From positions 1 through 64,000 of the forward strand of contig JAFEBX010000005.1 in assembly GCA_018242425.1 (NCBI GenBank): a stretch of 64,000 nucleotides of DNA. The letters are read 5' to 3'. Under the pieces are notes generated by a model. That model did not search any database. It was given only the letters and a program-made list of their open reading frames with translations, and was not told the origin of the DNA. The position numbers and the translations under genes are program-made. Position 1 is the first letter of the stretch; the number at the start of each line of letters is the position of its first letter. Shown one piece after another: positions 28,955 to 36,176 of this stretch. The DNA comes from Pseudomonadota bacterium (lineage in GTDB: Bacteria > Pseudomonadota > Gammaproteobacteria > Xanthomonadales > Xanthomonadaceae).

Positions 28955-30139
28955 GTGAAGGGGCGGCCCGCCCTGGAGGTCGCCGACATCTTCCGTGAGC
29001 ATGGCCCCGCCTGGCGCGAGGCCCAGCGCGGCCACTTGAGCTTGGCCCAGCTCAAGGTCATGTCGGCCATCGTCCAGTGCCGCAGCGCGGCGCTGGGTGG
29101 ACACGTCTTGCGCTGCAATGGCTGCGGCAGCGATCAGGTTGCCTACAACTCGTGCCGCAACCGGCACTGCCCGAAGTGCCAGAGCAGTGCAGCCCAGCGC
29201 TGGCTCGACGCTCGGCAGGCCGATCTGCTGCCGGTGGAGTACTACCACGTCGTCTTCACGCTGCCCGCACCGATTGCCGAGCTCGCGTATCAGAACAAGG
29301 CCACCCTCTACGGTCTGTTGTTCGACATGGCGGCCGAGACCTTGCTGACGATCGCGGCCGATCCGAAGCACCTGGGTGCGCGCATCGGCGCGACGCTGGT
29401 GCTGCACACCTGGGGCTCGGCGCTGACGCACCATCCGCACGTGCACGGCATCGTGCCCGGCGGCGGGCTCGCACCCGACGGCAAGACCTGGATCGCGTGC
29501 CGGCCGGGGTTCTTCCTGCCAGTGCGCGTGCTGTCGCGGCTGTTCCGGCGGCGCTTGCTCGAAGAGCTGCTGCGCTTGCACCAGGGCGGCAAGCTGCAGT
29601 TCTTCGGTGAGCACGTCGGCTTGGCCGATGCCGATGCCTTCAGGGCCTGGCTGGCGCCGCTACGCAGATGCGAGTGGGTGGTCTATGCCAAGCGGCCGTT
29701 CGCCGGGCCGCAGGCGGTGCTGGCGTACCTGTCGCGCTACACGCACCGGGTGGCGATCTCCAACAGCCGGCTGATCGCGCTGGACGAGCGCGGCGTGACG
29801 TTCCGCTGGAAGGACTACCGCGCCAAGCGGCGCACACGCTACAAAGCGATGACGCTCGAGCCCGGCGAGTTCATGCGCCGGTTCTTGCTGCATGTGTTGC
29901 CCGGCGGCTTGCACCGCATCCGCCACTACGGCCTGTTGGCCAACGGCAGCCGCAAGGCGAGCCTGGCGCTGGCGCGCGAGTTGTTGAACGCGGCGCCCAA
30001 GGCCAGCGGCGGCGAACCCATCGACGACGGCCCCAGTGCGCAAGCGCCGGTGTTCGTCTGCCGGCACTGCGGACAGGCGATGATCGTGCTGCAGACCTTC
30101 ACGCGCGGTCAGACCATCCGGGCACCACCTTCGTCATGA
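28955..30139 (+). CDS. IS91-family Y2 transposase
   Basis: A 394-residue rolling-circle transposase. The N-terminal zinc-binding domain has CNGCGS and CRNRHCPKCQ (residues about 49-76). The HUH metal site is THHPHVHGIVPGGG. The region with catalytic tyrosines follows, including YLSRYTHRVAISNSRL. The C-terminal end carries another metal-binding pair, VCRHCGQAM. The start is GTG at 28955. The transposase nicks and leads one strand in rolling-circle transposition, which can carry neighbouring genes along, here possibly the AlkB operon. Confidence 0.93.
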   Translation: MKGRPALEVADIFREHGPAWREAQRGHLSLAQLKVMSAIVQCRSAALGGHVLRCNGCGSDQVAYNSCRNRHCPKCQSSAAQRWLDARQADLLPVEYYHVVFTLPAPIAELAYQNKATLYGLLFDMAAETLLTIAADPKHLGARIGATLVLHTWGSALTHHPHVHGIVPGGGLAPDGKTWIACRPGFFLPVRVLSRLFRRRLLEELLRLHQGGKLQFFGEHVGLADADAFRAWLAPLRRCEWVVYAKRPFAGPQAVLAYLSRYTHRVAISNSRLIALDERGVTFRWKDYRAKRRTRYKAMTLEPGEFMRRFLLHVLPGGLHRIRHYGLLANGSRKASLALARELLNAAPKASGGEPIDDGPSAQAPVFVCRHCGQAMIVLQTFTRGQTIRAPPSS

Positions 30140-30379
30140 CGTGCACCGAACGTCATCGTCCGAGTACGCCTGCGATGCGCCGGCTGGGATCACCGGCTGC
30201 GCCAGCTTGCGCCTGGCTCGGCAAGCAGCGTTGCGGCCGGGCCAGGTCTGCCGTGCCCATGCATCGCACAGGCGCCGAGCGCGCCGCTGCCGTCGAAGCT
30301 GCACGCACGCAGTTCGTGCCCGCACCCACCGCCACCGACTCCCCAGCGCCCCAATCTCCATAACGCGCGTGCTGTGAAC

Positions 30380-30404
30380 AACCGCGGTGACGTTCGCCGC
30401 GGTT
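30380..30404. promoter_or_regulatory. Hairpin near the end of the IS91-type element
   Basis: AACCGCGG and CCGCGGTT, perfect 8-bp arms with a nine-base spacer, 240 bases after the transposase stop. A hairpin near the 3' end is expected at the origin end of IS91-type elements, so this may be part of it. It could also be a terminator. Confidence 0.45.
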
Positions 30405-30557
30405 TCCTCCCTCGAGGCTTGTGCGACACCTGCCCTCAGGCCGCGCCAGTTCCACGTCCGGTGACGCACGCGGGCAGGTGTCCCACAACCCTTAACACGA
30501 GGGGTCCTTCAGCCTGGTTCCCCAAAGCCGACACCCAGCAGTTTGCAAGGCACTACC

Positions 30558-31649
30558 CTACCCGCGGGTACTCGTCGCATAGTGGACCGGCAAGCAGACC
30601 AACCGCCAGCGGACGGGCTCGATATGCGCCTCGGGGTCGTGCTTCCAACTCTCCAGCGCCGGAGTCATCAGCCAACGCCAAAAAGGGGGAATGAAGGAGG
30701 CGACCAGCAACAGGACGTAGCCGGCTGGCAGTCGAGGCGACCTGGCATGCGGCGCCAATCGATAGTAGGGTATCGAGGACCGCTGATGGTGGGCGTGGTG
30801 CAGCGCCAGGTGCAACATCAACCAGACCTGGAACTGGCACCGGTCCTCCCAGGCGTAGCGACCCTCATCCGCTCCTTCTACGCTGTCGACCCCCAGCCCC
30901 CAGTGTTGCAGGTACGTGATCGCTTGGACGCCGAAGTGGACGCCGGCCGCAACACAGAGATAGAGCGCCAGCCCCGGCAAACCGGCGACCCAGGCAAAGG
31001 CGAGACTGACCACAGCGGTTGCCGCAAGGGCCTCCGGTAGGCCCCCATGGACTGCGCCGCGACCCCTTCTGGCTGCGAGGATCGCGTTGTGTTCGGCAGC
31101 CGAACGGATCACCCGAACAGTGCGACGTGCAGCAAAGCCCCACACCGATTCATCCCTACGCGGCCATTCCGCAAGGTCGACATTCCCGGACGTACTGTGA
31201 TGCGGCAAATGCTCATGCGCCAGCAATGGATAGCCGGCAGCACCGGCCAGAAGCCAGCCGATACGCCGCCGATGTCCGCCCTGGTGTATCAGCTCGTGGG
31301 CGACGACCACGGCAAAGAACATGCAGGTCCAAAGGCTGAGGCCAAGCCAGATCCAGGAAAGCATGCGCGATGGTGGGTGTGCACCGAGACTACTCAACAC
31401 CCAGCCGAGCAGCAACGGAAACGCCGCCGCATACACAACCGGCAGGCGATCAAGGAACGTGGCGGTCCGCTCATCCCACTCCACCAGCTCTTGGCTCACG
31501 TTTCCCAGCAAAGGGCGGCTCAAGGGGCCCACGCCGAAGATGATGGCCGCCGCCAGGTAGGGGGCGTCGATCGCCTGGCCGACGATGAGCAGCACGAAGG
31601 GCAAGAAGATGGCCAGGTAGCCGATGGCACCAAAGAGGTTGTGTGGCAT
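30558..31649 (-). CDS. AlkB-like membrane alkane/fatty-acid hydroxylase
   Basis: A 363-residue integral-membrane di-iron enzyme. The three His boxes are present in the AlkB/XylM arrangement: AHELIHQGGH, LAHEHLPHHSTSGNVD and LHLALHHAHHQRS. The extra motif ITYLQHWGLG corresponds to the NYxEHYG motif of AlkB. At least six hydrophobic helices are visible. Known relatives add oxygen to alkanes, fatty acids or methyl groups of aromatics, with electrons from a rubredoxin or a ferredoxin reductase; neither is next to it, although a small Cys-rich protein is in the operon. It is the last gene of a four-gene leftward operon, one base after the LuxR gene. Confidence 0.82.
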   Translation of the reverse strand: MPHNLFGAIGYLAIFLPFVLLIVGQAIDAPYLAAAIIFGVGPLSRPLLGNVSQELVEWDERTATFLDRLPVVYAAAFPLLLGWVLSSLGAHPPSRMLSWIWLGLSLWTCMFFAVVVAHELIHQGGHRRRIGWLLAGAAGYPLLAHEHLPHHSTSGNVDLAEWPRRDESVWGFAARRTVRVIRSAAEHNAILAARRGRGAVHGGLPEALAATAVVSLAFAWVAGLPGLALYLCVAAGVHFGVQAITYLQHWGLGVDSVEGADEGRYAWEDRCQFQVWLMLHLALHHAHHQRSSIPYYRLAPHARSPRLPAGYVLLLVASFIPPFWRWLMTPALESWKHDPEAHIEPVRWRLVCLPVHYATSTRG

Positions 31650-31650
31650 T

Positions 31651-32424
31651 TCAGATCAGTCCGAATTTGGCAGCGAGTCGCGCGCTCGCATGCCGGTGAG
31701 GCGAGCCGAGCTTTCGGTTCAGCCGCTGCCAGCGCGAATCAATGGAGGCGCTACTCGCACCCAACTCTCCGCATGCTTCCTTGGTGCCAGCACCGTGAAG
31801 CTGGAGGCGAAGCAAGGACAGATCCTCATCGCTGATCCGCAATGTGTTGATCAGCTCGTCGCGTTCGTAGCGGTTCCACCACAAATGCAACTCCATGGCC
31901 AGGCCGTGTGCAAGCAACTTGAACAGCCCGAATGCCGCGTCGTCTTCGAAGAATCCGCGTCGCGCAGATCCCAGGGCAAGCATGCCAATGCGGGCGTTCG
32001 TGCCGGCGGAAGACGCAGGGGCAATGCAGACCGACACCATTTCATACTTCTCAGCAAGGGCCCGGATCTCGCGCTGTTGAGCGGTCACCACCGGAATCAT
32101 CGACGCACTGATCGTCTCCAAATTCTGCGAGGCGTACACCAGCCATGGATCGGATCCGTACCAGGCACGCGCCTGGTACTCGAAACACCACTGAGGATCA
32201 GCGGCGAGCAGGAATCGATAGCTTTCGTGCGAGTCCTCGTCGCGGATGTAGCTTACGAAGACCGCTTGGTCTACGCCCATTTCTACCTTCGCGGCATGGA
32301 GCACTTCCAGCGCTTGCGGCGGTGAGCGTGCCGCGGCGACGCGCGAGACGATCTTCACCACGCGGCCGGCGTATGTTGGGTCGCGAACGATTTCGCCCAG
32401 CGCGGACTCCGGTTCGACGCTCAC
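31651..32424 (-). CDS. LuxR-family regulator with autoinducer-binding-like domain
   Basis: A 257-residue regulator. Residues about 20-180 resemble the autoinducer-binding domain of LuxR proteins (WCFEYQARAWYGSDPWLVYA carries the conserved Trp, Tyr and Asp-Pro-Trp). The C-terminal about 60 residues resemble the LuxR helix-turn-helix, but with changed sequence (GAGTKEACGELGASSASIDS), so DNA binding may be unusual. The start is GTG at 32424, overlapping the previous stop by four bases and preceded by GGAGG. No LuxI synthase is in the window, so it would be a solo LuxR, probably controlling its own operon including the AlkB-like gene. Confidence 0.8.
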   Translation of the reverse strand: MSVEPESALGEIVRDPTYAGRVVKIVSRVAAARSPPQALEVLHAAKVEMGVDQAVFVSYIRDEDSHESYRFLLAADPQWCFEYQARAWYGSDPWLVYASQNLETISASMIPVVTAQQREIRALAEKYEMVSVCIAPASSAGTNARIGMLALGSARRGFFEDDAAFGLFKLLAHGLAMELHLWWNRYERDELINTLRISDEDLSLLRLQLHGAGTKEACGELGASSASIDSRWQRLNRKLGSPHRHASARLAAKFGLI

Positions 32425-32699
32425 TGCCCGAAGACCTCCTCCATGACCTGACGAAGGCGCCAGTAGACGAGCGGGTAGATGAAGCGCAACTCGTCTGCCT
32501 CGTACGCGCGCAGGAATGATTCGAGGTCGTCAAACCGCATGATGTGCGAGAGCCTTCCTATCGCGGACAGATGTTGAATGCGCTCGAGATAGGCACCGCG
32601 TCCACCGCGCCGTAGGAGGAACGCAAGCGATCCATCGTCGCTTGTGATCGACGTCAGTCCGTCAACCGCGTCCGAGGCGATCGGAGAAAGTCGGTTCAT
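32421..32699 (-). CDS. Hypothetical protein in AlkB operon
   Basis: A 92-residue acidic protein without membrane segments or known motifs; a helical C-terminal half (FDDLESFLRAYEADELRFIY) is the clearest feature. Its start (ATG at 32699; an alternative is at 32711) overlaps the end of the zinc-ribbon gene, and its stop overlaps the LuxR start by four bases, so translation is probably coupled through the operon. I do not recognise a family. Confidence 0.62.
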   Translation of the reverse strand: MNRLSPIASDAVDGLTSITSDDGSLAFLLRRGGRGAYLERIQHLSAIGRLSHIMRFDDLESFLRAYEADELRFIYPLVYWRLRQVMEEVFGQ

Positions 32700-32940
32700 C
32701 GAGCAACTCAACGGGTAGACCGCAAGCGCGGCAGCGCAGCGCCTTCATCTCCGACGGCAGCGGGGCACCCTGCCACGCGAACGTGCTCTCTTCCTCGCAT
32801 GCCTTGCACTCTGCGATCAGGAAGTAGAAATGGCGAGCGCACCCGCTGCAATGCATCCAGTCGACGTGGCCGCGCGCCATCACTTCAAAGGGGTCGACAT
32901 TGCCGCACTTGCAGTGGGGGCAGTGCATCGCGAAAGCCAT
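32662..32940 (-). CDS. Small zinc-ribbon protein in AlkB operon
   Basis: A 92-residue protein with four Cys pairs: MHCPHCKCGN, MHCSGCARH, ECKACEEE and LRCRACGLP. This spacing fits two zinc ribbons. A rubredoxin would need two CxxC pairs set in a different context (CPxCG), so I do not call it an electron carrier, although an iron-binding role alongside the AlkB-like enzyme cannot be excluded. It is the first gene of the operon. A striking palindrome lies about 150 bases upstream (33093-33118). Confidence 0.7.
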   Translation of the reverse strand: MAFAMHCPHCKCGNVDPFEVMARGHVDWMHCSGCARHFYFLIAECKACEEESTFAWQGAPLPSEMKALRCRACGLPVELLDEPTFSDRLGRG

Positions 32941-33092
32941 GACCTTCTCCTACGCGTTGCGCGCCAGAGTTGCTCGATTGGTGGTGAGCGCGAAACGACC
33001 ACAGTATCCCTGCAGGCGCTTCTGTCCCTGGCACCGTCTTCTCGTTCCAGGCGGGATCGCATAAGCATGCACCCATTTGGGCCTTGCCGCGA

Positions 33093-33118
33093 TGCTGAAT
33101 TTTCGCGAAAAATCAGCA
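33093..33118. promoter_or_regulatory. 26-bp near-perfect palindrome, operator candidate
   Basis: The outer arms are TGCTGA and TCAGCA and the centre is TTTTCGCGAAAA; only one symmetric pair mismatches. It lies about 150 bases before the start of the zinc-ribbon/LuxR/AlkB operon, a possible position for a dimeric regulator site, and the LuxR protein is the obvious candidate. The sequence is not a standard lux box. Confidence 0.4.
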
Positions 33119-33877
33119 CGCAGGCTGACATCGAGGATGTCCGCGAAGCCCACGCCCGTCAACTGGTCTCGGACGCCCTACCGTGCGGCGACTGGTGCAG
33201 CCCAAGAACGACGTTGGCCGCCAGCGTCGCCAGCTACTGCGCGTGCACAGTCGCAGCCGCCGTGAGTACAAGCGCGGCCGCCAATACGAGCCACGTGGCG
33301 AAGCGGACCCGAACCGGCACTCGACGGCGGAAGAGGCGGCGGCGGCTTGGCCAGTACAGCCCACTGCGGTTCATCGCTCGGATGGTACGCGAGCCAGCCG
33401 ACGCCTCAGGCCGCACCCGGCCAGTGACCCTCCTTTGGGACCTCGGGTCATTCGGGCGTTGGGATTGCGCGGCAATGCGTCGTCTCAGTGTTGCGACAAC
33501 GTGCTCGACCGATCCGCCACCGCGAATCAACGGCAGGCGCCGCCGATTTCGGATGGCGATGCCGCCCAGTGCCGCCAGACCTGTTGATCGCGTCAGATGC
33601 CTGAGGCCATACTGTTCCCGCTACCTGTGGGCATCGCGCCTGCGCAGCCTTCATCGAGGGCTCCCGTCCTCGAAGAAGTCCAGCGAAGTCTGGCGTTGCG
33701 GTCGTTACCCGCCTTGAAGCGATCCGGGTTCGCCTGGATCAGGCCATGTGAATGGCCCAGAGTCTTGTTCGGCGCTTGCGCCGAGCATTGTGTGGTGCCG
33801 GACGGCGCTCGCGTCGCTCGACATCGAATGCCGTGGTCGTTGGTGCTCCCGGCGCCAGCGCCCCTGCGGCATCGAGA

Positions 33878-33918
33878 GAAGGCCCCCAGTTCGCAAGGAC
33901 CGAGGGCCTTCGCCTTTT
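33878..33918 (+). terminator. Terminator-like hairpin
   Basis: GAAGGCCC and GGGCCTTC, 8-bp perfect arms with an 18-base loop, followed after three bases by TTTT on the plus strand. It precedes the first ICE backbone gene and would shield it from upstream transcription. Confidence 0.45.
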
Positions 33919-33983
33919 CGGCGCACCGCCAGGTGACGCCACCGAGCCGCTCTGACCCACCGCGGCCAGAGCATCCCAAGACG

Positions 33984-34020
33984 GGGAACCCTGTTCCCTG
34001 CCTGGGGATGGGCGTTCCCC
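33984..34020 (+). promoter_or_regulatory. GGGAAC-N3-GTTCCC control element, copy 1
   Basis: An inverted repeat GGGAAC CCT GTTCCC (33984-33998), then TGCCT and a further GTTCCCC half-site (34014-34020), just before the gene at 34044. The same arrangement occurs before radC at 35406-35438. The paired occurrence suggests a shared regulator of ICE genes. Confidence 0.5.
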
Positions 34021-34043
34021 TTCACTTCGAGAAGGAGAACGTG

Positions 34044-34214
34044 ATGTTCACAAGACATGCAACGAGTCGAATGCGTCCGATCGGCGTGCTGCTGGGGGGC
34101 TCAGGGCGTGCCCTGATGCCTGCCGTGCACAAGCCGATGTTGGCGGCGCTGTTCAAACCCCACCCGATCGTGTTCGCACGCTGCGGTGCCGTGACCGAGC
34201 GACACGCCGCGTGA
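34044..34214 (+). CDS. Small hypothetical ICE protein
   Basis: A 56-residue basic protein (GVLLGGSGRALMPAVHKPML) without recognised domain. The start ATG at 34044 has AAGGAG seven bases upstream and lies just after control element copy 1. The same frame is open upstream to 33597, but that part crosses a terminator-like hairpin and looks non-coding. Function unknown. Confidence 0.5.
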   Translation: MFTRHATSRMRPIGVLLGGSGRALMPAVHKPMLAALFKPHPIVFARCGAVTERHAA

Positions 34215-34311
34215 GATCGATCTTTGCGTTCAGTCGCAGTGCAACCCCCGGGGGATGTCATCCGTCCCCCGCCGGGGGACAGGTGTTCCCTCATCTTTAC
34301 GGAGCAACACC

Positions 34312-34839
34312 ATGTCCCATGACCAGCCCCGACTACGGAGCAAACTCTCCGGCGTCGAGCGCGAAGAAGAGCGCGCATGGCTCGGCTTCTACCGTAGCGT
34401 GCGCAGCGACATGTTCGTCGCCGCCGAGGTGATCGCCGAGTTGGAAGCCCACCCGCAGATGAAGCAGCGCCACCTGGCGCTGTACCTGTGCTGCAAGCAG
34501 TCGTTGCGCGTCCACAAGGCGCGCCAGCAGCGCGGCAGGCGCATCGGCCAGTTCGTGCGCCAGCTCTGCCACGGCCTGTTCGTCGTGCCGATCCGTGCCC
34601 TCACCACTGGGACGCGGCTCGGCGGCCAGCTCGCCGTCGAATGCCTGCCCGAGTTGACTCGCGAGCCGGCCGTTCGCAAGATCGACAAGTTGACCGCCGA
34701 GAAGGAGTTTGCCGCAGCGCAGGCAGCCTTTGACCAGAAAGTGTCTGCGTCGGCGGCCTCCATGGCATCACAGACTTCGAGCCCAAGCGATTTGCCGAGG
34801 GTCGATGCCAGCGGTGCCCTGGCCAGGAAGCAGGCCTGA
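34312..34839 (+). CDS. Hypothetical ICE protein
   Basis: A 175-residue, mostly helical, basic protein (LGFYRSVRSDMFVAAEVIAE, HLALYLCCKQSLRVHKARQQ) with an Ala/Ser-rich C-terminus. There is no signal peptide or known motif. The ATG at 34312 is preceded by GGAG. The sequence before it contains long C and G runs (34243-34290) that can form hairpins. Its 3' end meets the small minus-strand gene across a terminator-like hairpin. I do not recognise the family. Confidence 0.65.
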   Translation: MSHDQPRLRSKLSGVEREEERAWLGFYRSVRSDMFVAAEVIAELEAHPQMKQRHLALYLCCKQSLRVHKARQQRGRRIGQFVRQLCHGLFVVPIRALTTGTRLGGQLAVECLPELTREPAVRKIDKLTAEKEFAAAQAAFDQKVSASAASMASQTSSPSDLPRVDASGALARKQA

Positions 34840-34851
34840 CCCCAGCTTCGG

Positions 34852-34872
34852 GGGCCCTCCAACGGGGGGCCC
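34852..34872. terminator. Bidirectional hairpin between convergent genes
   Basis: GGGCCCTCC and GGGGGGCCC with a three-base loop and one G-T pair. It is located exactly between the stops at 34839 (plus) and 34883 (minus). There is no T tract, but the stem is very G/C-rich. Confidence 0.45.
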
Positions 34873-34882
34873 TCAGATGGGC

Positions 34883-35119
34883 TCATGGCACCAGGCTGCA
34901 CCTGTCGACGGTGCCGCAACAGCGATCACGCTCGCGATCGATCAGCCAGTGCATGAAGCGGGTGTCTTTCGACACCCCCCAGTAGTGGGCCTTGCAGCGC
35001 GCGACGTAGGCGTCGAAGTCCTCGAACGTGCGGATGTGCTGCGGCACCAAGTCGGTGATCTTCACGAAACGCTCGACCTCGCGGCGGGTGAGTCGGATCT
35101 GCTGGTTCAAACGGATCAT
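34883..35119 (-). CDS. Small hypothetical ICE protein
   Basis: A 78-residue protein (LTRREVERFVKITDLVPQHI, TFEDFDAYVARCKAHYWGVS) with a compact helical look and no known family. The start ATG at 35119 follows a GGAG. It is the only backbone gene here on the minus strand between plus-strand genes. Confidence 0.6.
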   Translation of the reverse strand: MIRLNQQIRLTRREVERFVKITDLVPQHIRTFEDFDAYVARCKAHYWGVSKDTRFMHWLIDRERDRCCGTVDRCSLVP

Positions 35120-35400
35120 GGCGTTGCTCCAGGTGGGAGCCGAGCACGCATGTTGCCGCATCCGCAAGCGCTTGTCCGCAGCTTCTTGTCGATGGCCAGC
35201 GAATTGCAGCCCGGTCCCGATCGAACGCGACTGCAATCGCATTCGATTCTGCTGGGCAACGCGCGAGCCACGTCTGCGCGTTGACTTGGGCCACGCTTGC
35301 ATTCGATCGTCGGATCGACGCCTGCGCCATGAGGCGCCTCAGGCGTCGCCGTCGAACCTTGCCCCATTTTCAGTCGCGCACGCCCCACGCGTGCGCATTC

Positions 35401-35438
35401 CCCACGGGAACCTCGTTCCCATGGGGAGCGGCGTTCCC
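35401..35438 (+). promoter_or_regulatory. GGGAAC-N3-GTTCCC control element, copy 2
   Basis: GGGAAC CTC GTTCCC (35406-35420), extended by CCCA and TGGGG on its two sides, followed by a GTTCCC half-site at 35433-35438 and TGCCT. The layout matches copy 1 at 33984-34020. It lies about 25 bases before the radC start. Confidence 0.5.
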
Positions 35439-35461
35439 TGCCTGCAACCTTGGAGAACGTC

Positions 35462-36055
35462 ATGGAGAACCTGTGCGCGCTTTCGCGCGAAACGCTGATC
35501 GGCGAACTGCTATCGCCGTTGATTCCCGAAGAGTCCCGCCCGATGGTCGGAGATCCGACGCGTGCCTACCCGGTCACGTCCACTGCGACCACGCCATGCA
35601 GCGCCGAGGCGCTGGCGCGCAAGCTCGCGCTCGCCCGCGAACTGTTGCTGCGCGACCTGCGTGATCAGATGCAGTCGAGCCAGGTGATGGATTCACCGCA
35701 AGTGCTGCGCGAGTGGTTGCGGCTTTACTGCGCCGGCCTCGAGCACGAAGTGTTCATCGCGATCTTTCTGGATGCGCGCCACCGGCTCATCGACGCGGTG
35801 GAGCTCTTCCGGGGAACGCTGACGCAGACGGCCGTGTACCCACGCGAGGTCGTCAAGGCCGCGTTGGCACACAACGCCGCGGCGATCGCGCTGGCCCACA
35901 ACCACCCTTCCAAAGCAGCCGAATTGAGCCGCGCCGACGAGTTTTTGACGCAGACCTTGAAGACGGCCCTGGTCCTGGTCGACGTGCGCGTTCTCGACCA
36001 TTTCGTCGTCGCCGGCGACACGGTCGTGTCCTTCGCCGAGCGCGGATTGATCTGA
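35462..36055 (+). CDS. radC: RadC-family JAB/MPN protein
   Basis: A 197-residue protein. The C-terminal about 120 residues form the JAB/MPN domain with the metal motif [14 protein letters not shown]. The N-terminal part is shorter than in chromosomal RadC and lacks the helix-hairpin-helix. Such short RadC proteins are common on ICEs and plasmids. A DNA-repair role was once proposed, but the biochemical function remains unclear. I prefer the ATG at 35462, with TTGGAG before it. Control element copy 2 lies upstream. It converges with the SbcC-like gene across a strong hairpin. Confidence 0.85.
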   Translation: MENLCALSRETLIGELLSPLIPEESRPMVGDPTRAYPVTSTATTPCSAEALARKLALARELLLRDLRDQMQSSQVMDSPQVLREWLRLYCAGLEHEVFIAIFLDARHRLIDAVELFRGTLTQTAVYPREVVKAALAHNAAAIALAHNHPSKAAELSRADEFLTQTLKTALVLVDVRVLDHFVVAGDTVVSFAERGLI

Positions 36056-36077
36056 GCGGCTACCGGTTCAGCCGCAC

Positions 36078-36123
36078 GTCCCGCACACCCCCAGGGCCAT
36101 TGCCCTCGGGGCGTGTTCGGGAC
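36078..36123. terminator. Long hairpin between convergent radC and sbcC-like genes
   Basis: An extended imperfect inverted repeat: GTCCCG at the left and CGGGAC at the right outside, with CCCCAGGGC and GCCCTCGGGG inside and a CATT loop. It can end transcription from both sides. Confidence 0.5.
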
Positions 36124-36176
36124 CTCCGACGGCGCGTCCGACCCCACCGCGACTGCCGATCCCGAAAACAAGGTTA

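Larger units (their letters stand above)
27960..30470 (+). mobile_element. IS91-type element with companion tyrosine recombinase (approximate limits)
   Basis: Two co-oriented genes, a tyrosine recombinase and an IS91-family Y2 transposase, form a two-gene element of the kind known from the ISPps1-like branch of IS91. A hairpin at 30380-30404 is suitable for the 3' replication origin or terminus. IS91 elements lack inverted ends and target duplications, so I cannot set limits precisely; the coordinates given are estimates. Both genes are intact. Confidence 0.7.
32941..34043. other. Non-coding stretch between AlkB operon and ICE backbone
   Basis: About 1.1 kb in which I can support no gene. 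It holds the palindrome at 33093-33118, a terminator-like structure at 33878-33918 and the control element at 33984-34020. A 46-residue frame on the minus strand (33234-33374) encodes an Arg-rich stretch and one hydrophobic helix, but has no supporting context. The plus-strand frame from 33597 has some protein-like character (PLPVGIAPAQPSSRAPVLEE) and may be a relic. Confidence 0.5.

Noticed and set aside
33234-33374. 46-residue peptide with an Arg-rich start and one hydrophobic helix
   Set aside because: Plausible small membrane peptide, but with no ribosome binding site, no neighbours and no known family.
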